DNA of 32,608 nt from Isosphaeraceae bacterium (GTDB taxonomy: Bacteria; Planctomycetota; Planctomycetia; Isosphaerales; Isosphaeraceae): assembly GCA_025356435.1 (NCBI GenBank), contig JANXSY010000213.1, positions 1 to 32,608 on the forward strand, written 5' to 3'. The notes under the pieces are model-generated. The model ran no database searches and was not told the origin of the DNA. It saw nothing but the letters and a program-made list of their open reading frames with translations. How positions within the stretch are numbered: position 1 is the stretch's first letter; each line of letters starts with the position of its first letter. Made by a program: the position numbers and the translations under genes. Shown piece after piece: positions 15,371-24,298 of this stretch.

Positions 15371-16114
15371 ATGGGGAGCTTCTCATTGGACCTTGACCAC
15401 TCGCACCCCCCGGCCCTGGCCCTCCGCGCCTGGAATTGTTGGCAAGCCCGGGGGACGCGATACGTCTTGCACAAAGCCCTCCGCCGCTCGCTCGGCCGCT
15501 GGCCTGGCTGGAAGCGACGCATGGTCTACGCCGACCCCCGCGCTTACTGGACCTATCGGGGTGGGACCGACTATTTCCGCGAGCAGGAAGATCATCCCAC
15601 ACGGTCGCTCCGCTCGGCATGGCTCGCCGACCGGATCGCCACTTATAGTCCGACCTCAATCCTTGAGGTCGGCTGCGGCTACGGCAAGCAACTCGGACTG
15701 CTCCGAGACCGCCTGCCGGGCGTCCCACTCATGGGCGTTGACTTCAGCCCGACCCAGCTCGGACAGGCACGCCGGCACCTGGCGGGACGCGACGGGATTT
15801 CGATCGCCCTGGCCTCAGGTCTGCGATTGCCCTTCCCGGATGGGTCGTTCGACCTGGTGCTTACGTCAGCCGTGATCTTGCACAATGCGCCTGCCGCCGC
15901 TGAGGCCATGCGACGCGAGGTAGTCCGCGTCACTCGACGACTCGCCGCGCACAACGAAGACACGAACGTCAGTTACAACCGATTCGGTTACGACACCGCC
16001 GCCTGGTATCGATCGGCGGGAATCTCTGTCATCGAGGCCGGGCCGATCGACGTCGCGGACGACCCGGATCGGAATATCTCGCAGTTCTGCGTGGCCGAGC
16101 CGTGGCGACGGTGA
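15371..16114 (+). CDS. class I SAM-dependent methyltransferase
   Basis: A 247-aa cytoplasmic Methyltransf_11-type protein. Motif I is ILEVGCGYGKQLG (98-109), the acidic end of strand 2 is MGVDFSP (121-127), and motif III-like PFPDGSFDLVLTSAVILHN follows; together these form the SAM pocket. Substrate unknown; in this context a sugar, lipid headgroup or glycan is plausible. The ATG at 15371 follows AAGG directly, while an in-frame TTG at 15386 has GGGGAG 7 bases upstream, so the true protein may start five codons later. Its 3' end overlaps the flippase gene by 13 bases, implying coupling. Confidence 0.83.
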   Translation: MGSFSLDLDHSHPPALALRAWNCWQARGTRYVLHKALRRSLGRWPGWKRRMVYADPRAYWTYRGGTDYFREQEDHPTRSLRSAWLADRIATYSPTSILEVGCGYGKQLGLLRDRLPGVPLMGVDFSPTQLGQARRHLAGRDGISIALASGLRLPFPDGSFDLVLTSAVILHNAPAAAEAMRREVVRVTRRLAAHNEDTNVSYNRFGYDTAAWYRSAGISVIEAGPIDVADDPDRNISQFCVAEPWRR

Positions 16115-17637
16115 CCGGTCCCGCACCGGAGACGGCGGTCGAGTCCGTCCCCCGGTCGGACGCGCGGAACGCCGTGCGAGACAGCCTGATTGTCACCCTC
16201 GCGGGACAGGTTGAGCGGGCGCTCGGCACCCTGACGTCGTTCGCCCTGCGTTGGGGACTCGACCCGTCTCGACTCGGCGTCTATACCGGCCTTCGGCTCT
16301 ATCTCGATAACACGAACCGATCGAGCCTGGGAGTGAGCCTCGGGGCGGTACAGGAGATCCCGATCCTCCGCGCCGCGGGTCGCGAGGCTGAGGCTCGTCG
16401 CGTGGCCGATATCGCGCACACGACCAACACGATCACCTGCCTGATCTACGCGGCCGCGCTGCTCGCCTGGGCCTGGCTCCGGCGGCCCCTCCTGGCGGGC
16501 GATGCGCTCGCGGCTGAATGGACCTGGGGCCTGGTCGCGATCGCCGGCCTCACGCTCCTCAAACGCTATGAGAGCTTCCTGATCGCCGTCTTGCGGGCGA
16601 GACAAGAATTCGTCGTCACGGCCCAGGTTGACGTGGTCGAGGCGCTCGTCTCGATCGTGGCGGTGAGCCTCGGGCTCTGGCTCGCGGGATTCTGGGGGCT
16701 CCTGCTCGGCGTCGCCGTGATCGTCGGGGCGAAGATCGTATTCTTGCACGCGAGAAACCCCTATCGGTTTGGCTGGGCGTGGGACACGCCGAGGGTCGGA
16801 CGATTGATGGCCGTCGGCCTGCCGATCCTGGCAAATACGGCCGCCCTCGGTGCGGTGATGAACCTCGACCGTGTGCTGATCCTCTGGCGCATCCCTGACG
16901 GTGAGAGAGCCGTCGGACTCTACTCGATCGCCCTGATGGGAACGAGTTGGAGCCTTGACCTCGCCGGTCGGATCGTGACAGTGCTCTACACCTATTTTCA
17001 GACCACGTTGGGGCGGACCCGCGACCCCATTGAGGTCGCCCGCCAGGCCTTGCGGGCTACTGAGGGTCAGGCCCCCCTGCTCGCGGCGGGGAGCGGCGTG
17101 GCCTACTTCGCCGGCCCGGTCTTTCTGGGATCGGTCCTGCCGAAATATGCCGAGGGAATCCCCGCCCTCCGTCCCTTGTTGCCCGGCATGCTGCTTCTCG
17201 GCCTCGCATGGCCGGCGCGACAGATGCTCATCACGATCGAGAGACCCTATCGCCTCGCACTCGTGACGCTCGTGGGCTTGGCGATTGCGACATTACTGGG
17301 ACTGATCGGTGCCGACAGGGCCGGGATTGTTGGGGTGGCCTGGGGCATGTCGGCTGGATATGCGATTGTGTTCGTTCTGACCGGAGCGACGGCCTTTGTG
17401 CCGACCCTCGGTATCCGAGCTTGGGGCATCCATCTCCTCCGACTCGCGTTGATCCTCGGGTGGGTGGCGGCGGGGGTGGTGGTGGCATCCATAATTGGGC
17501 CGGGTCTCGGTCGCTGGGGTGATGCCGCAGTCCGTCTCGGCGTGCTTGCCGCTTGGACTCTCCCCGCTCTCTGGGTGTGGGGAATCCGACAGGGATGGGG
17601 CGGTCTCCTGCCGACTCGACACAGGGCCAATCGTTGA
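16102..17637 (+). CDS. polysaccharide/lipid flippase-like membrane protein (Wzx/MATE-like)
   Basis: A 511-aa polytopic inner-membrane protein with about 12-14 hydrophobic spans in the arrangement of the polysaccharide-transporter (PST)/MOP superfamily, which flips lipid-linked saccharides to the outer leaflet. Features include an amphipathic N-terminal region (RDSLIVTLAGQVERALG), an early loop RLGVYTGLRLYLDN, the central LANTAALGAVMNLDRVLI, where 'LDR' resembles the conserved 'D+' of Wzx, and a SWSLDLAG helix. The start is a GTG at 16102 inside the end of the methyltransferase gene. It is followed after 30 bases by the GT-C-like gene. Family assignment rests on topology and a few motifs. Confidence 0.72.
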   Translation: MATVTGPAPETAVESVPRSDARNAVRDSLIVTLAGQVERALGTLTSFALRWGLDPSRLGVYTGLRLYLDNTNRSSLGVSLGAVQEIPILRAAGREAEARRVADIAHTTNTITCLIYAAALLAWAWLRRPLLAGDALAAEWTWGLVAIAGLTLLKRYESFLIAVLRARQEFVVTAQVDVVEALVSIVAVSLGLWLAGFWGLLLGVAVIVGAKIVFLHARNPYRFGWAWDTPRVGRLMAVGLPILANTAALGAVMNLDRVLILWRIPDGERAVGLYSIALMGTSWSLDLAGRIVTVLYTYFQTTLGRTRDPIEVARQALRATEGQAPLLAAGSGVAYFAGPVFLGSVLPKYAEGIPALRPLLPGMLLLGLAWPARQMLITIERPYRLALVTLVGLAIATLLGLIGADRAGIVGVAWGMSAGYAIVFVLTGATAFVPTLGIRAWGIHLLRLALILGWVAAGVVVASIIGPGLGRWGDAAVRLGVLAAWTLPALWVWGIRQGWGGLLPTRHRANR

Positions 17638-17667
17638 GCCCTGGCCACGGAAGGAGTTGTCGAACGA

Positions 17668-19635
17668 ATGTCGCTCGATCTCGGATTTCTATTCTTGCTC
17701 ACGATGATCGCGGCCGGGGTCGGCCTGCGAACCCTCCGGCTTGCGCGCGAGATGCCGGAGAATCCGTTCGACGCCTGGGCCCTCGCACTCCCGCTCGGAC
17801 TGGGTGGCCTTGGCCTGGCGATGCTCGGGCTGGGCGAGGTCGGCGCACTCAACGTCTGGGGAATTGTCGTCGTGCTGGGGGTTGCTGGACTGATCGGCCT
17901 GCCCGCGTCGATCAAGTCGATCCGCGACTGGGCCACGCTCGTCCGATCCGCGTCGATCCATTGGGTCTGGGACGGGCTGCTGGCCATCGTGCTCATCGGC
18001 ACCCTGTTGACCGCCTTGACGCCCGTGACCGACGGCGACGCCCTCTGCTATCACCTCCAGGTTCCCAAGGTCTTCCTGGCCGTTGGCTCGGTCGGGTTTG
18101 ACCCTGACCTTCACGAGACAATCTATCCGCTTCTAACCGAGTTGCTCTATGCGATCGCCTTGGCCCTCCGAGGCCCGGTGGCGTGTCGGCTCGTCCAGTG
18201 GCTGCTCGGGTTGGTCTTCGCGATGAACGTCACGGCGATGGCTCGGCCGATCCTGGGCGACAGAGCGCGATGGGCAGGCACGGTGGCGCTCCTGGTCCCG
18301 GCGGTCTCGAATGGGATGGGGGCACCGCTGAACGACGTCGCGCTTGCGGCGTTTGGCAACGCAGTCCTGTTCGCCTTTACTCGCTGGCACGACCGCCCAT
18401 GCCAACGGTCCGCCGTGATCGTGGGGATACTCGCCGGGCTGGCGATCGGGGTCAAATACCCCGCGCTGGTTTTGAGCGGTCTGATCGGCCTGGCGATGGT
18501 CTTGGACGGGATCCGATCCCGGCGAGCCTACCGATTGGCCCAAGGAGCGTCGACCGAATCCTGGAGAATTCGGCATATCGAAGATCGCCATTACATCGAC
18601 CCTCGCGACGTGATCGCGTTCCAACGCAGCTTTACCCGGCTACCCCGACCGCCGCGCCGTCGACATTGGGCCTACGACGCCCTGCTCTTCGGTCTCGCCA
18701 CCCTGCTCATTGGCTCGGCCTGGTATCTCCGGGCCTATCACTACACAGGGAACCCCGTCTATCCGTTCTTTCGACCGATTTTCGGAGGGTCGGGGCTCGA
18801 CGAGGTGCTCGATCCGATCAAGCGGCCGATGACGGTGACGGTCTGGAACCTCCTCACCGCGATCGCGCCGATGACGCTCGAACCGGCCCGGTTCGACAGC
18901 GTCTCGCACCAGTTCGGGCCGTTGTTTCTCCTGATGCTGCCCGCCCTGTTCTGGGAACGGCCACCGCGACGGGTCTGGGCGATCGTCGGCCTCGGATATC
19001 TGTTCCTGACCCTCTGCCTGACGCAGCGTCAGAGCATGCGGTTCGTGCTGATCGCAGTCGGCCCGATGTCGATCGGGGTGGCCTGGCTCGCCTCGATCTG
19101 GTGGGACCGTCGGACCCTGCCGGCCCGAGGGTTGGTCGTCATGCTCGTCGCCTGCCTGGGATTTCAGGCGACCATCGCCGCAGTGCGGGCGCGGCATGGA
19201 CTGGGCGTGGTCTTCGGCCGAGAAACCGAGGCCGCATACCTCGAACGTCAAGAGCCAACATATCGGGTCGGCCAGTGGATCGACGGCAACCTCTCGTCTC
19301 AAGCCCGCCTGGTTGGGCAGGATCATCGAGGCTATTACATCCCGCGCGGATATGTGATGGAACTCGCACATCGACGCCGGACCGGACTCGGGACTCATGA
19401 CGAGTCGCCCGACGCGATCGCGGAGACCCTTCGTCGCGATGGGTTCACCCACATCCTCCTCTGCCCGCCCGAGCCCCAAGATGCTGTGGAATTCGACCCG
19501 ACCCTGTCGAGACGGCTCGGCCCATGGCTCGATCGGCGAGACCCCCTCTACCTCCAGTCGATCACCGACCCCGACGGCGTGACCAGGCGGTATTCGATCT
19601 ACGCTCTCGACGAGGGACGGAGCTTGCGTCGATGA
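17668..19635 (+). CDS. GT-C-like polytopic membrane protein (putative lipid-linked sugar transferase)
   Basis: A 655-aa integral membrane protein with about 11-13 hydrophobic spans and a soluble C-terminal part from about residue 520. The first large loop carries TDGDALCYHLQVPK (121-134), the acidic motif expected in GT-C glycosyltransferases of the PMT/ArnT type, and GIKYP-like VKYPALVLSG and YLRAYHYTGNPVYPFF are typical of these proteins. Such enzymes transfer sugars from polyprenyl-phosphate donors outside the membrane. Donor and acceptor are unknown. AGGAG lies 11 bases before the ATG. The stop overlaps the next start as ATGA, so translation is probably coupled to the CDP-alcohol phosphatidyltransferase. 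Confidence 0.75.
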   Translation: MSLDLGFLFLLTMIAAGVGLRTLRLAREMPENPFDAWALALPLGLGGLGLAMLGLGEVGALNVWGIVVVLGVAGLIGLPASIKSIRDWATLVRSASIHWVWDGLLAIVLIGTLLTALTPVTDGDALCYHLQVPKVFLAVGSVGFDPDLHETIYPLLTELLYAIALALRGPVACRLVQWLLGLVFAMNVTAMARPILGDRARWAGTVALLVPAVSNGMGAPLNDVALAAFGNAVLFAFTRWHDRPCQRSAVIVGILAGLAIGVKYPALVLSGLIGLAMVLDGIRSRRAYRLAQGASTESWRIRHIEDRHYIDPRDVIAFQRSFTRLPRPPRRRHWAYDALLFGLATLLIGSAWYLRAYHYTGNPVYPFFRPIFGGSGLDEVLDPIKRPMTVTVWNLLTAIAPMTLEPARFDSVSHQFGPLFLLMLPALFWERPPRRVWAIVGLGYLFLTLCLTQRQSMRFVLIAVGPMSIGVAWLASIWWDRRTLPARGLVVMLVACLGFQATIAAVRARHGLGVVFGRETEAAYLERQEPTYRVGQWIDGNLSSQARLVGQDHRGYYIPRGYVMELAHRRRTGLGTHDESPDAIAETLRRDGFTHILLCPPEPQDAVEFDPTLSRRLGPWLDRRDPLYLQSITDPDGVTRRYSIYALDEGRSLRR

Positions 19636-20534
19636 TCGGACCGGACCGACCCACCCTGGACACCCTCCGCACACGGGTCCACAAAGACCGGCATCGCGAG
19701 ATCGGCAACTGGCTCGCACGGCGATTGGGACGACCCTCGGCGGTTTACGGCACCTGGCTGGCCGTACGGCTCGGCGTCTCAGCCCATCAGGTAACGCTCG
19801 GGGCGCTGGCCGTCGCGATCGCCTCGGCCCTGGCGATCGGGACCGGAAGTCGGGCCGGCTTTGTGGTCGGTGTGGGCCTGGCCTACATGGCATTCTGGCT
19901 CGATCACGTCGACGGTCAGGTGGCGCGGTGGCGAGGGACTTCGAGTCTCGACGGCGTCTATTTCGACTATCTGATGCATCACGTCATCGCGCTCACACAG
20001 GGCTTCGCGCTCGGTTATGGCCTCGCGGCGAAGACGGGTGACCTTCGCTGGGCGATTGCCGGGTTCGCGATCGCTCTTGGCTGGACATTTCTCGGCCTCC
20101 ACAACGATTGCCGATACAAGGCCGCGTTCCAGCGGCTCAAATGCGAGGCCCGATCGTTTCGCGTTGACGGAGGCTCGGGAGGTCGGCCTGCACCCCCGGT
20201 CGGCTGGCCGAGGTCGGGTCGGGGCCGATGGACATGGCCTCTTTATAAGATCTGCGAGCCGCATGTTATCCTGCTGGGATTGGCCGTGCTGGCGAGCTTC
20301 GCGACCTTCGCCCCGGTCGTCTGGCTGGCCTCCTGGCGGATCGGGATGCTGGGCATGGCGGCTCTCGCGCCGACGCTCGCCTTCGGGCGCGCCGCGAGGT
20401 CAGTTCTCAGGGGTTCGGCCGAGGACGAGTTCGCCCGCTGGTTTCGACCGATCGAGGTCGGTTCGGATACCGGGCATGACGATGGCCAAGTCAGAGATCC
20501 TGGGGCCACCCGTCCAACGGCTCGCTCTCGGTAG
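19632..20534 (+). CDS. CDP-alcohol phosphatidyltransferase family protein with variant motif
   Basis: A 300-aa membrane enzyme of the family that joins a CDP-linked lipid or alcohol to a second alcohol. The signature D-x2-D-G-x2-A-R-x8-G-x3-D-x3-D appears at residues 91-116 as D91, D94, G95, A98, R99, G108, D112 but with His116 in place of the last Asp, usually regarded as the catalytic base (sequence VYFDYLMHHV). Five or six hydrophobic spans surround it, and residues about 1-40 are basic. The ATG at 19632 overlaps the upstream stop (ATGA); longer in-frame starts lie inside the GT-C gene and are rejected. The product could be an unusual phospholipid or polyol-phosphate link; an inactive or altered enzyme is also possible. 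Confidence 0.8.
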   Translation: MIGPDRPTLDTLRTRVHKDRHREIGNWLARRLGRPSAVYGTWLAVRLGVSAHQVTLGALAVAIASALAIGTGSRAGFVVGVGLAYMAFWLDHVDGQVARWRGTSSLDGVYFDYLMHHVIALTQGFALGYGLAAKTGDLRWAIAGFAIALGWTFLGLHNDCRYKAAFQRLKCEARSFRVDGGSGGRPAPPVGWPRSGRGRWTWPLYKICEPHVILLGLAVLASFATFAPVVWLASWRIGMLGMAALAPTLAFGRAARSVLRGSAEDEFARWFRPIEVGSDTGHDDGQVRDPGATRPTARSR

Positions 20535-20666
20535 GGAATGGGCATGGCCATCCTCCTGGAATACCCAGACGAGGACGCAGCTTTTCGGTCGAGCGAGTGG
20601 TAGCCTGGACCGTCGCTGATCCGAGGCCGTCCCGGGCGCGTCGCAAGAACTCGCGAGATCATTGGC

Positions 20667-21764
20667 ATGATCGACTCCACCCTCGGTCACCTTCCTACGA
20701 TGCCCGCCCGTCGCGACCTTGGTATCGGCGTCGTCGGCGCGGGATTCATCGTCCGCGACTGTCACCTCGTCGCCTATCGAGATGCGGGGTTCAAGGTCGT
20801 GGGCCTGACCTCTCGGACGATGGCGACGGCCCGTGACGTGGCGGAATTCCGGGGCGTGCCGAACGTCTTCGCCACGGTCGAGGCAATGCTCGACTGCCCC
20901 GAGATTGACGTCGTCGACGTTGCCGTGCCCCCGCTCGAACAGCCCGGGGTAATCGGCCGCATCCTCGCCCATCCCCGCCGGGTGAAAGGAATCCTGGCAC
21001 AGAAGCCGCTAGCGATGACCCCCGCCGAAGCCCGTGCGATCGTCAACACATGCGAGGCGGCGGGCGTGACGCTTCAGGTCAATCAGAACATGAGGTACGA
21101 CCACTCGGTCCGCGCCTGCAAGACCCTCATCGCCAGTGGCATGATCGGCGAGCCTATCCTGGCCACGATTGAGATGCGAGCCATCCCGCACTGGATGCCC
21201 TGGGCAGAGGGGGCTCGCTCGCTCTCAACCTACGTTATGAGCATTCATCACCTCGACACGCTTCGCTACTGGCTCGGAGATCCCGAGCGAGTGATGGCGA
21301 GCACGCGGCCCGACCCCCGGACGCCGTTCCCCCACGACGACGGGATCAACCTGTATATCCTTGAATTTGCGAGCGGGGCGAGGGCTTCGAGCTGGGACGA
21401 CGTCTGGGCAGGCCCGGCCCGAGAAGGAGCGGGGCAGGATATCGCGATCCGCTGGCGGGTTGAGGGGACCGAGGGCCTCGCGACCGGGACCATCGGCTGG
21501 CCTGGCTGGCCAGAGCGCGTGCCGAGCACGATTAACTACTCCCTGAGGGGCGATGGGGGCGAGTGGCACCGTCCTCGATGGCCCGAGGCCTGGTTCCCCG
21601 ACGCATTCGCCGGCACGATGGCGGGCCTGCTCAAGGCGATCGAGGAGGGCACCGAGCCTGACATCTCGGGACGCGACAATCTCAAGACGATCGACCTCTG
21701 CGAAGCGGTGCTGACCTCGGCGAGAGAGCATCGGGTTGTCACATTCGGGACGCCGATCGGTTAG
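20667..21764 (+). CDS. Gfo/Idh/MocA family oxidoreductase
   Basis: A 365-aa NAD(P)-dependent dehydrogenase of the Gfo/Idh/MocA family, which acts on sugars, inositols and their derivatives. The N-terminal Rossmann motif is GIGVVGAGFIVRDCH (19-33). The usual EKP is AQKPLA here, with the catalytic Lys113 kept. The second catalytic helix has SIHHLDTLRYWLGDP (192-206), with His in the expected place. The C-terminal beta-sheet domain includes ASWDD-like SSWDDVWAG. Start 20667 or the in-frame ATG at 20700 (MPARRDLG) are both possible; neither has a strong Shine-Dalgarno. It follows the phosphatidyltransferase by 132 bases and precedes the TIM-barrel gene by 49. Confidence 0.87.
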   Translation: MIDSTLGHLPTMPARRDLGIGVVGAGFIVRDCHLVAYRDAGFKVVGLTSRTMATARDVAEFRGVPNVFATVEAMLDCPEIDVVDVAVPPLEQPGVIGRILAHPRRVKGILAQKPLAMTPAEARAIVNTCEAAGVTLQVNQNMRYDHSVRACKTLIASGMIGEPILATIEMRAIPHWMPWAEGARSLSTYVMSIHHLDTLRYWLGDPERVMASTRPDPRTPFPHDDGINLYILEFASGARASSWDDVWAGPAREGAGQDIAIRWRVEGTEGLATGTIGWPGWPERVPSTINYSLRGDGGEWHRPRWPEAWFPDAFAGTMAGLLKAIEEGTEPDISGRDNLKTIDLCEAVLTSAREHRVVTFGTPIG

Positions 21765-21813
21765 TGTGTGGATCGATCTGTAGGGACTCTCCGGCCTCTC
21801 GCGAGCCCTTGTC

Positions 21814-22641
21814 ATGATGAACCTCGGCCTGATCAATTCCGCCTGGGCCCAAGCCGGTCGCGACACCGCCTTCGGCATCCGGATGACGAAGGAGATCGGC
21901 TTCGACACGATCGATATCTTCGCCGACCCGCTCGACACGCCCGAATCCGAACGCGCCGCGATCAAGACCGACTGCGACCGCGCGGGCCTACCGATCGTGA
22001 GCGTCGCGTGCGTTGCCGTCGGCCTGATCGACTTCAATCCGAGCGTCCAGCGGTTTCACGTCGATCGTGTCAGGGCCTATCTCGAAATGTGTCGTCAGTT
22101 TGGCGCGAAGAACCTCTTGCTCGTCCTGGGAGAATACATCTGGCAGAGAGAGGTGATCCCTCCCGCCGAGCAATGGGACCTGGGCGTCAAGCACGTTCGC
22201 GCGTTGGGGCAGTATGCGGCCGATCTCGGGCTGGAGATCGCACTTGAACTCGAACCGTTTCACCTCTCGCTCCTGAACGACGTGGCGAGCATGGCGAGGT
22301 TTCTCGACGACGTCTCCCACCCCGTCGTGAAGGCGAACCTCGATATCTCACATCTGGTGCTCGCCCATCAGTCGGCAGACCTCGTCGAGATGTTGCGCGG
22401 AAAGATCGCTCATGTGCATATTTCTGATTGCGACGGTCAAGTGCATGGTGACCTACCGCCGGGTCGTGGCGTGGTCAACTTTGTTCCTTATCTCCAGGCG
22501 ATCGAGCGGCTCGATCTGGAAGGGGCGACGATCTCGATCGAGCTGGAGTATTCTCCCGAGCCCGACAAGATTATCGACTGGGTCCGCGAGGCTTATGATT
22601 CGACAGCGACGCTGATGAGGACAGCGGGGCTGCGGGCATGA
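21814..22641 (+). CDS. sugar phosphate isomerase/epimerase (xylose isomerase-like TIM barrel)
   Basis: A 275-aa AP endonuclease 2/xylose isomerase-like TIM-barrel protein. The probable metal ligands are in the right order: Glu147 in ELEPF, Asp177 in NLDISH, His200/His202 in HVHISDCDG and Glu243 in SIELEY. The GFDTIDIFADPL stretch (29-40) is typical of strand 2. Such proteins isomerise or epimerise sugars and keto-inositols, and they often sit beside Gfo/Idh/MocA oxidoreductases, as here. Substrate unknown. Starts ATGATG at 21814. Its stop overlaps the permease start (ATGA), an unusual coupling for an enzyme. Confidence 0.87.
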   Translation: MMNLGLINSAWAQAGRDTAFGIRMTKEIGFDTIDIFADPLDTPESERAAIKTDCDRAGLPIVSVACVAVGLIDFNPSVQRFHVDRVRAYLEMCRQFGAKNLLLVLGEYIWQREVIPPAEQWDLGVKHVRALGQYAADLGLEIALELEPFHLSLLNDVASMARFLDDVSHPVVKANLDISHLVLAHQSADLVEMLRGKIAHVHISDCDGQVHGDLPPGRGVVNFVPYLQAIERLDLEGATISIELEYSPEPDKIIDWVREAYDSTATLMRTAGLRA

Positions 22642-24293
22642 TCGGACGCTTCGCCTTCGGGTTCCTTCTGATCGCAGGGCTGACAGCGGTGCTCGGCTGG
22701 CCGGCGATCGCCACGGTGATCGCGGCCGTTCGCGGCGAGAGCGGACCCGAGGCGGCCGGTCTCATCACACCGATCAGCGGCGGCGCGGCGATTCGTCCCT
22801 GGCGATTGCTGGGCGAGACGGTCCGCCTCGTCGCCACGACCGAGGTGCTGGCTCTGCCCGTTGGGGTGGTCCTGGCTCTCTTCTTGTTCCGGACCGACCT
22901 GCCGGGAAGGAGGGTCTGGCTCGCGCTGCTGGCCCTGCTGGCGTGCGTGCCGATGCCGCTGTTCGCGACGGGCTGGCTCGGCGGCTTCGGCAACCTCGGC
23001 CGGTCGCAGGCGCTAGGGCTTGAGCCGATCCTGGTCGGACGCTTCGGCGCGGCGTTCGTACATGCGACAGCCGCGTTGCCCTGGATCGTCTGGATCGTCG
23101 GCATCGGTCTCCGCGCGGTCGAGCCCGAGCTTGAGGAGTCGGCCCGGCTGGAGATGGCCCCGTGGCGGGTGGCGTGGTCGGTGACGCTTCGCCGCAGCGT
23201 TGGCGCGATTGCCGGGGCCGCGCTGGCCGTCGCCGTGCTCACGGCCGGCGACATGACCGTGACCGACCTGCTCTCGATCCGCACCTATGCTGAGGAGGCT
23301 TTCCTCCAATACAGCATCGGCAACGGCCCCGGCGCGGCGGCGGCCACGGCGCTGCCACCTTTGCTCGTACTGGGGGGACTGATCTTGATCGGCGCAAGAG
23401 GATTGATGAGGGCAGACCCCGCCCGGATCGTCTCGGCGGCGTCTCATGCGACGCTCTGGCCGTTAGGTCGATGGCGGCCAGCGGCGGGACTCGCGGTCGC
23501 CCTCTTCCTCGGGGCATTCCTCGGCCTCCCGCTCTATTCGCTGATCTGGCGCGCGGGCAGGGTTCACGGCTCCGCGGCGCTCGGTCTCCCGCCGCATTGG
23601 TCGTGGTCGGGCCTGGCCGGTACGCTCAAGGCGGCGATGTCGGTCGTCTTCGGCCCGGTCTTTCAGAAGCCGCTCCGGAGCCCGCTCGTCGCCAGCCTCT
23701 TATGGGGGTCGATCGGCGCGGCGGGGTCGGTGGCGCTGGCGTGGTCGATGGCCTGGGCGAGCCGGGGTCCGGGGGCCTGGAGATGGATCACGGCGATCGC
23801 CGTCGCGGTTGCCCTGGCCACGCCGGGGCCGGTCGCGGGGATGGCGATGGTGCTGGCCTATCATCGTTGGTTCGGTGTTTACAATTCACCGGTCATCCTC
23901 GTGATGGCCTATGTCATGCGCACCTGGCCTTATGCCTTGCTCATCCTCTGGCCCGCGATCCGCTCGCTGCCCCCCGAGCACTTCGAAACGGCGGAGCTGG
24001 AAGGATACGGGTCGTTCGGACAGGTCTTGCGGATCGCCCTGCCGATGACACTTGGGGCCATAGGACTCTCATGGGGCGTGGCATTTGCGATCTCACTCGG
24101 TGAGCTGCCTGCGATCTGGTTGGTCTTGCCGCCCGGAGTCGCCACTCTGACCTCGCGGATCTGGGACCTGCTCCATATCGGCGTCGAGAGCCGCCTGGCC
24201 GGGATCACACTCGTGACGCTCTCGGTATTCGCGACCACTGGCCTGGGCGTCGCGTGGGGCCTCGCGCGGTTCACCCGTCCCGAACGACGTTGA
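22638..24293 (+). CDS. two-domain ABC transporter permease (Fe3+/thiamine type)
   Basis: A 551-aa inner-membrane protein built of two binding-protein-dependent permease domains (about 1-270 and 271-551), like FbpB/ThiP-type permeases. Two EAA-type loops are visible, one about 162-186 (EESARLEMAPWRVAWSVTL) and one about 452-475 (FETAELEGYGSFGQVLRIAL), each followed by the helix normally after the ATPase contact. No ATP-binding or substrate-binding protein gene is present in the window, so partners must be encoded elsewhere. Substrate unknown; iron is typical of this architecture but not shown. It overlaps the isomerase by 4 bases and ends 5 bases from the convergent Gfo/Idh/MocA gene. Confidence 0.83.
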   Translation: MIGRFAFGFLLIAGLTAVLGWPAIATVIAAVRGESGPEAAGLITPISGGAAIRPWRLLGETVRLVATTEVLALPVGVVLALFLFRTDLPGRRVWLALLALLACVPMPLFATGWLGGFGNLGRSQALGLEPILVGRFGAAFVHATAALPWIVWIVGIGLRAVEPELEESARLEMAPWRVAWSVTLRRSVGAIAGAALAVAVLTAGDMTVTDLLSIRTYAEEAFLQYSIGNGPGAAAATALPPLLVLGGLILIGARGLMRADPARIVSAASHATLWPLGRWRPAAGLAVALFLGAFLGLPLYSLIWRAGRVHGSAALGLPPHWSWSGLAGTLKAAMSVVFGPVFQKPLRSPLVASLLWGSIGAAGSVALAWSMAWASRGPGAWRWITAIAVAVALATPGPVAGMAMVLAYHRWFGVYNSPVILVMAYVMRTWPYALLILWPAIRSLPPEHFETAELEGYGSFGQVLRIALPMTLGAIGLSWGVAFAISLGELPAIWLVLPPGVATLTSRIWDLLHIGVESRLAGITLVTLSVFATTGLGVAWGLARFTRPERR

Positions 24294-24298
24294 ACGGA

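Noticed and set aside
18640..19893. 417-codon minus-strand frame opposite the GT-C-like gene
   Set aside because: Low-complexity Arg, Pro, Asp-rich shadow; the plus strand encodes consistent transmembrane segments.
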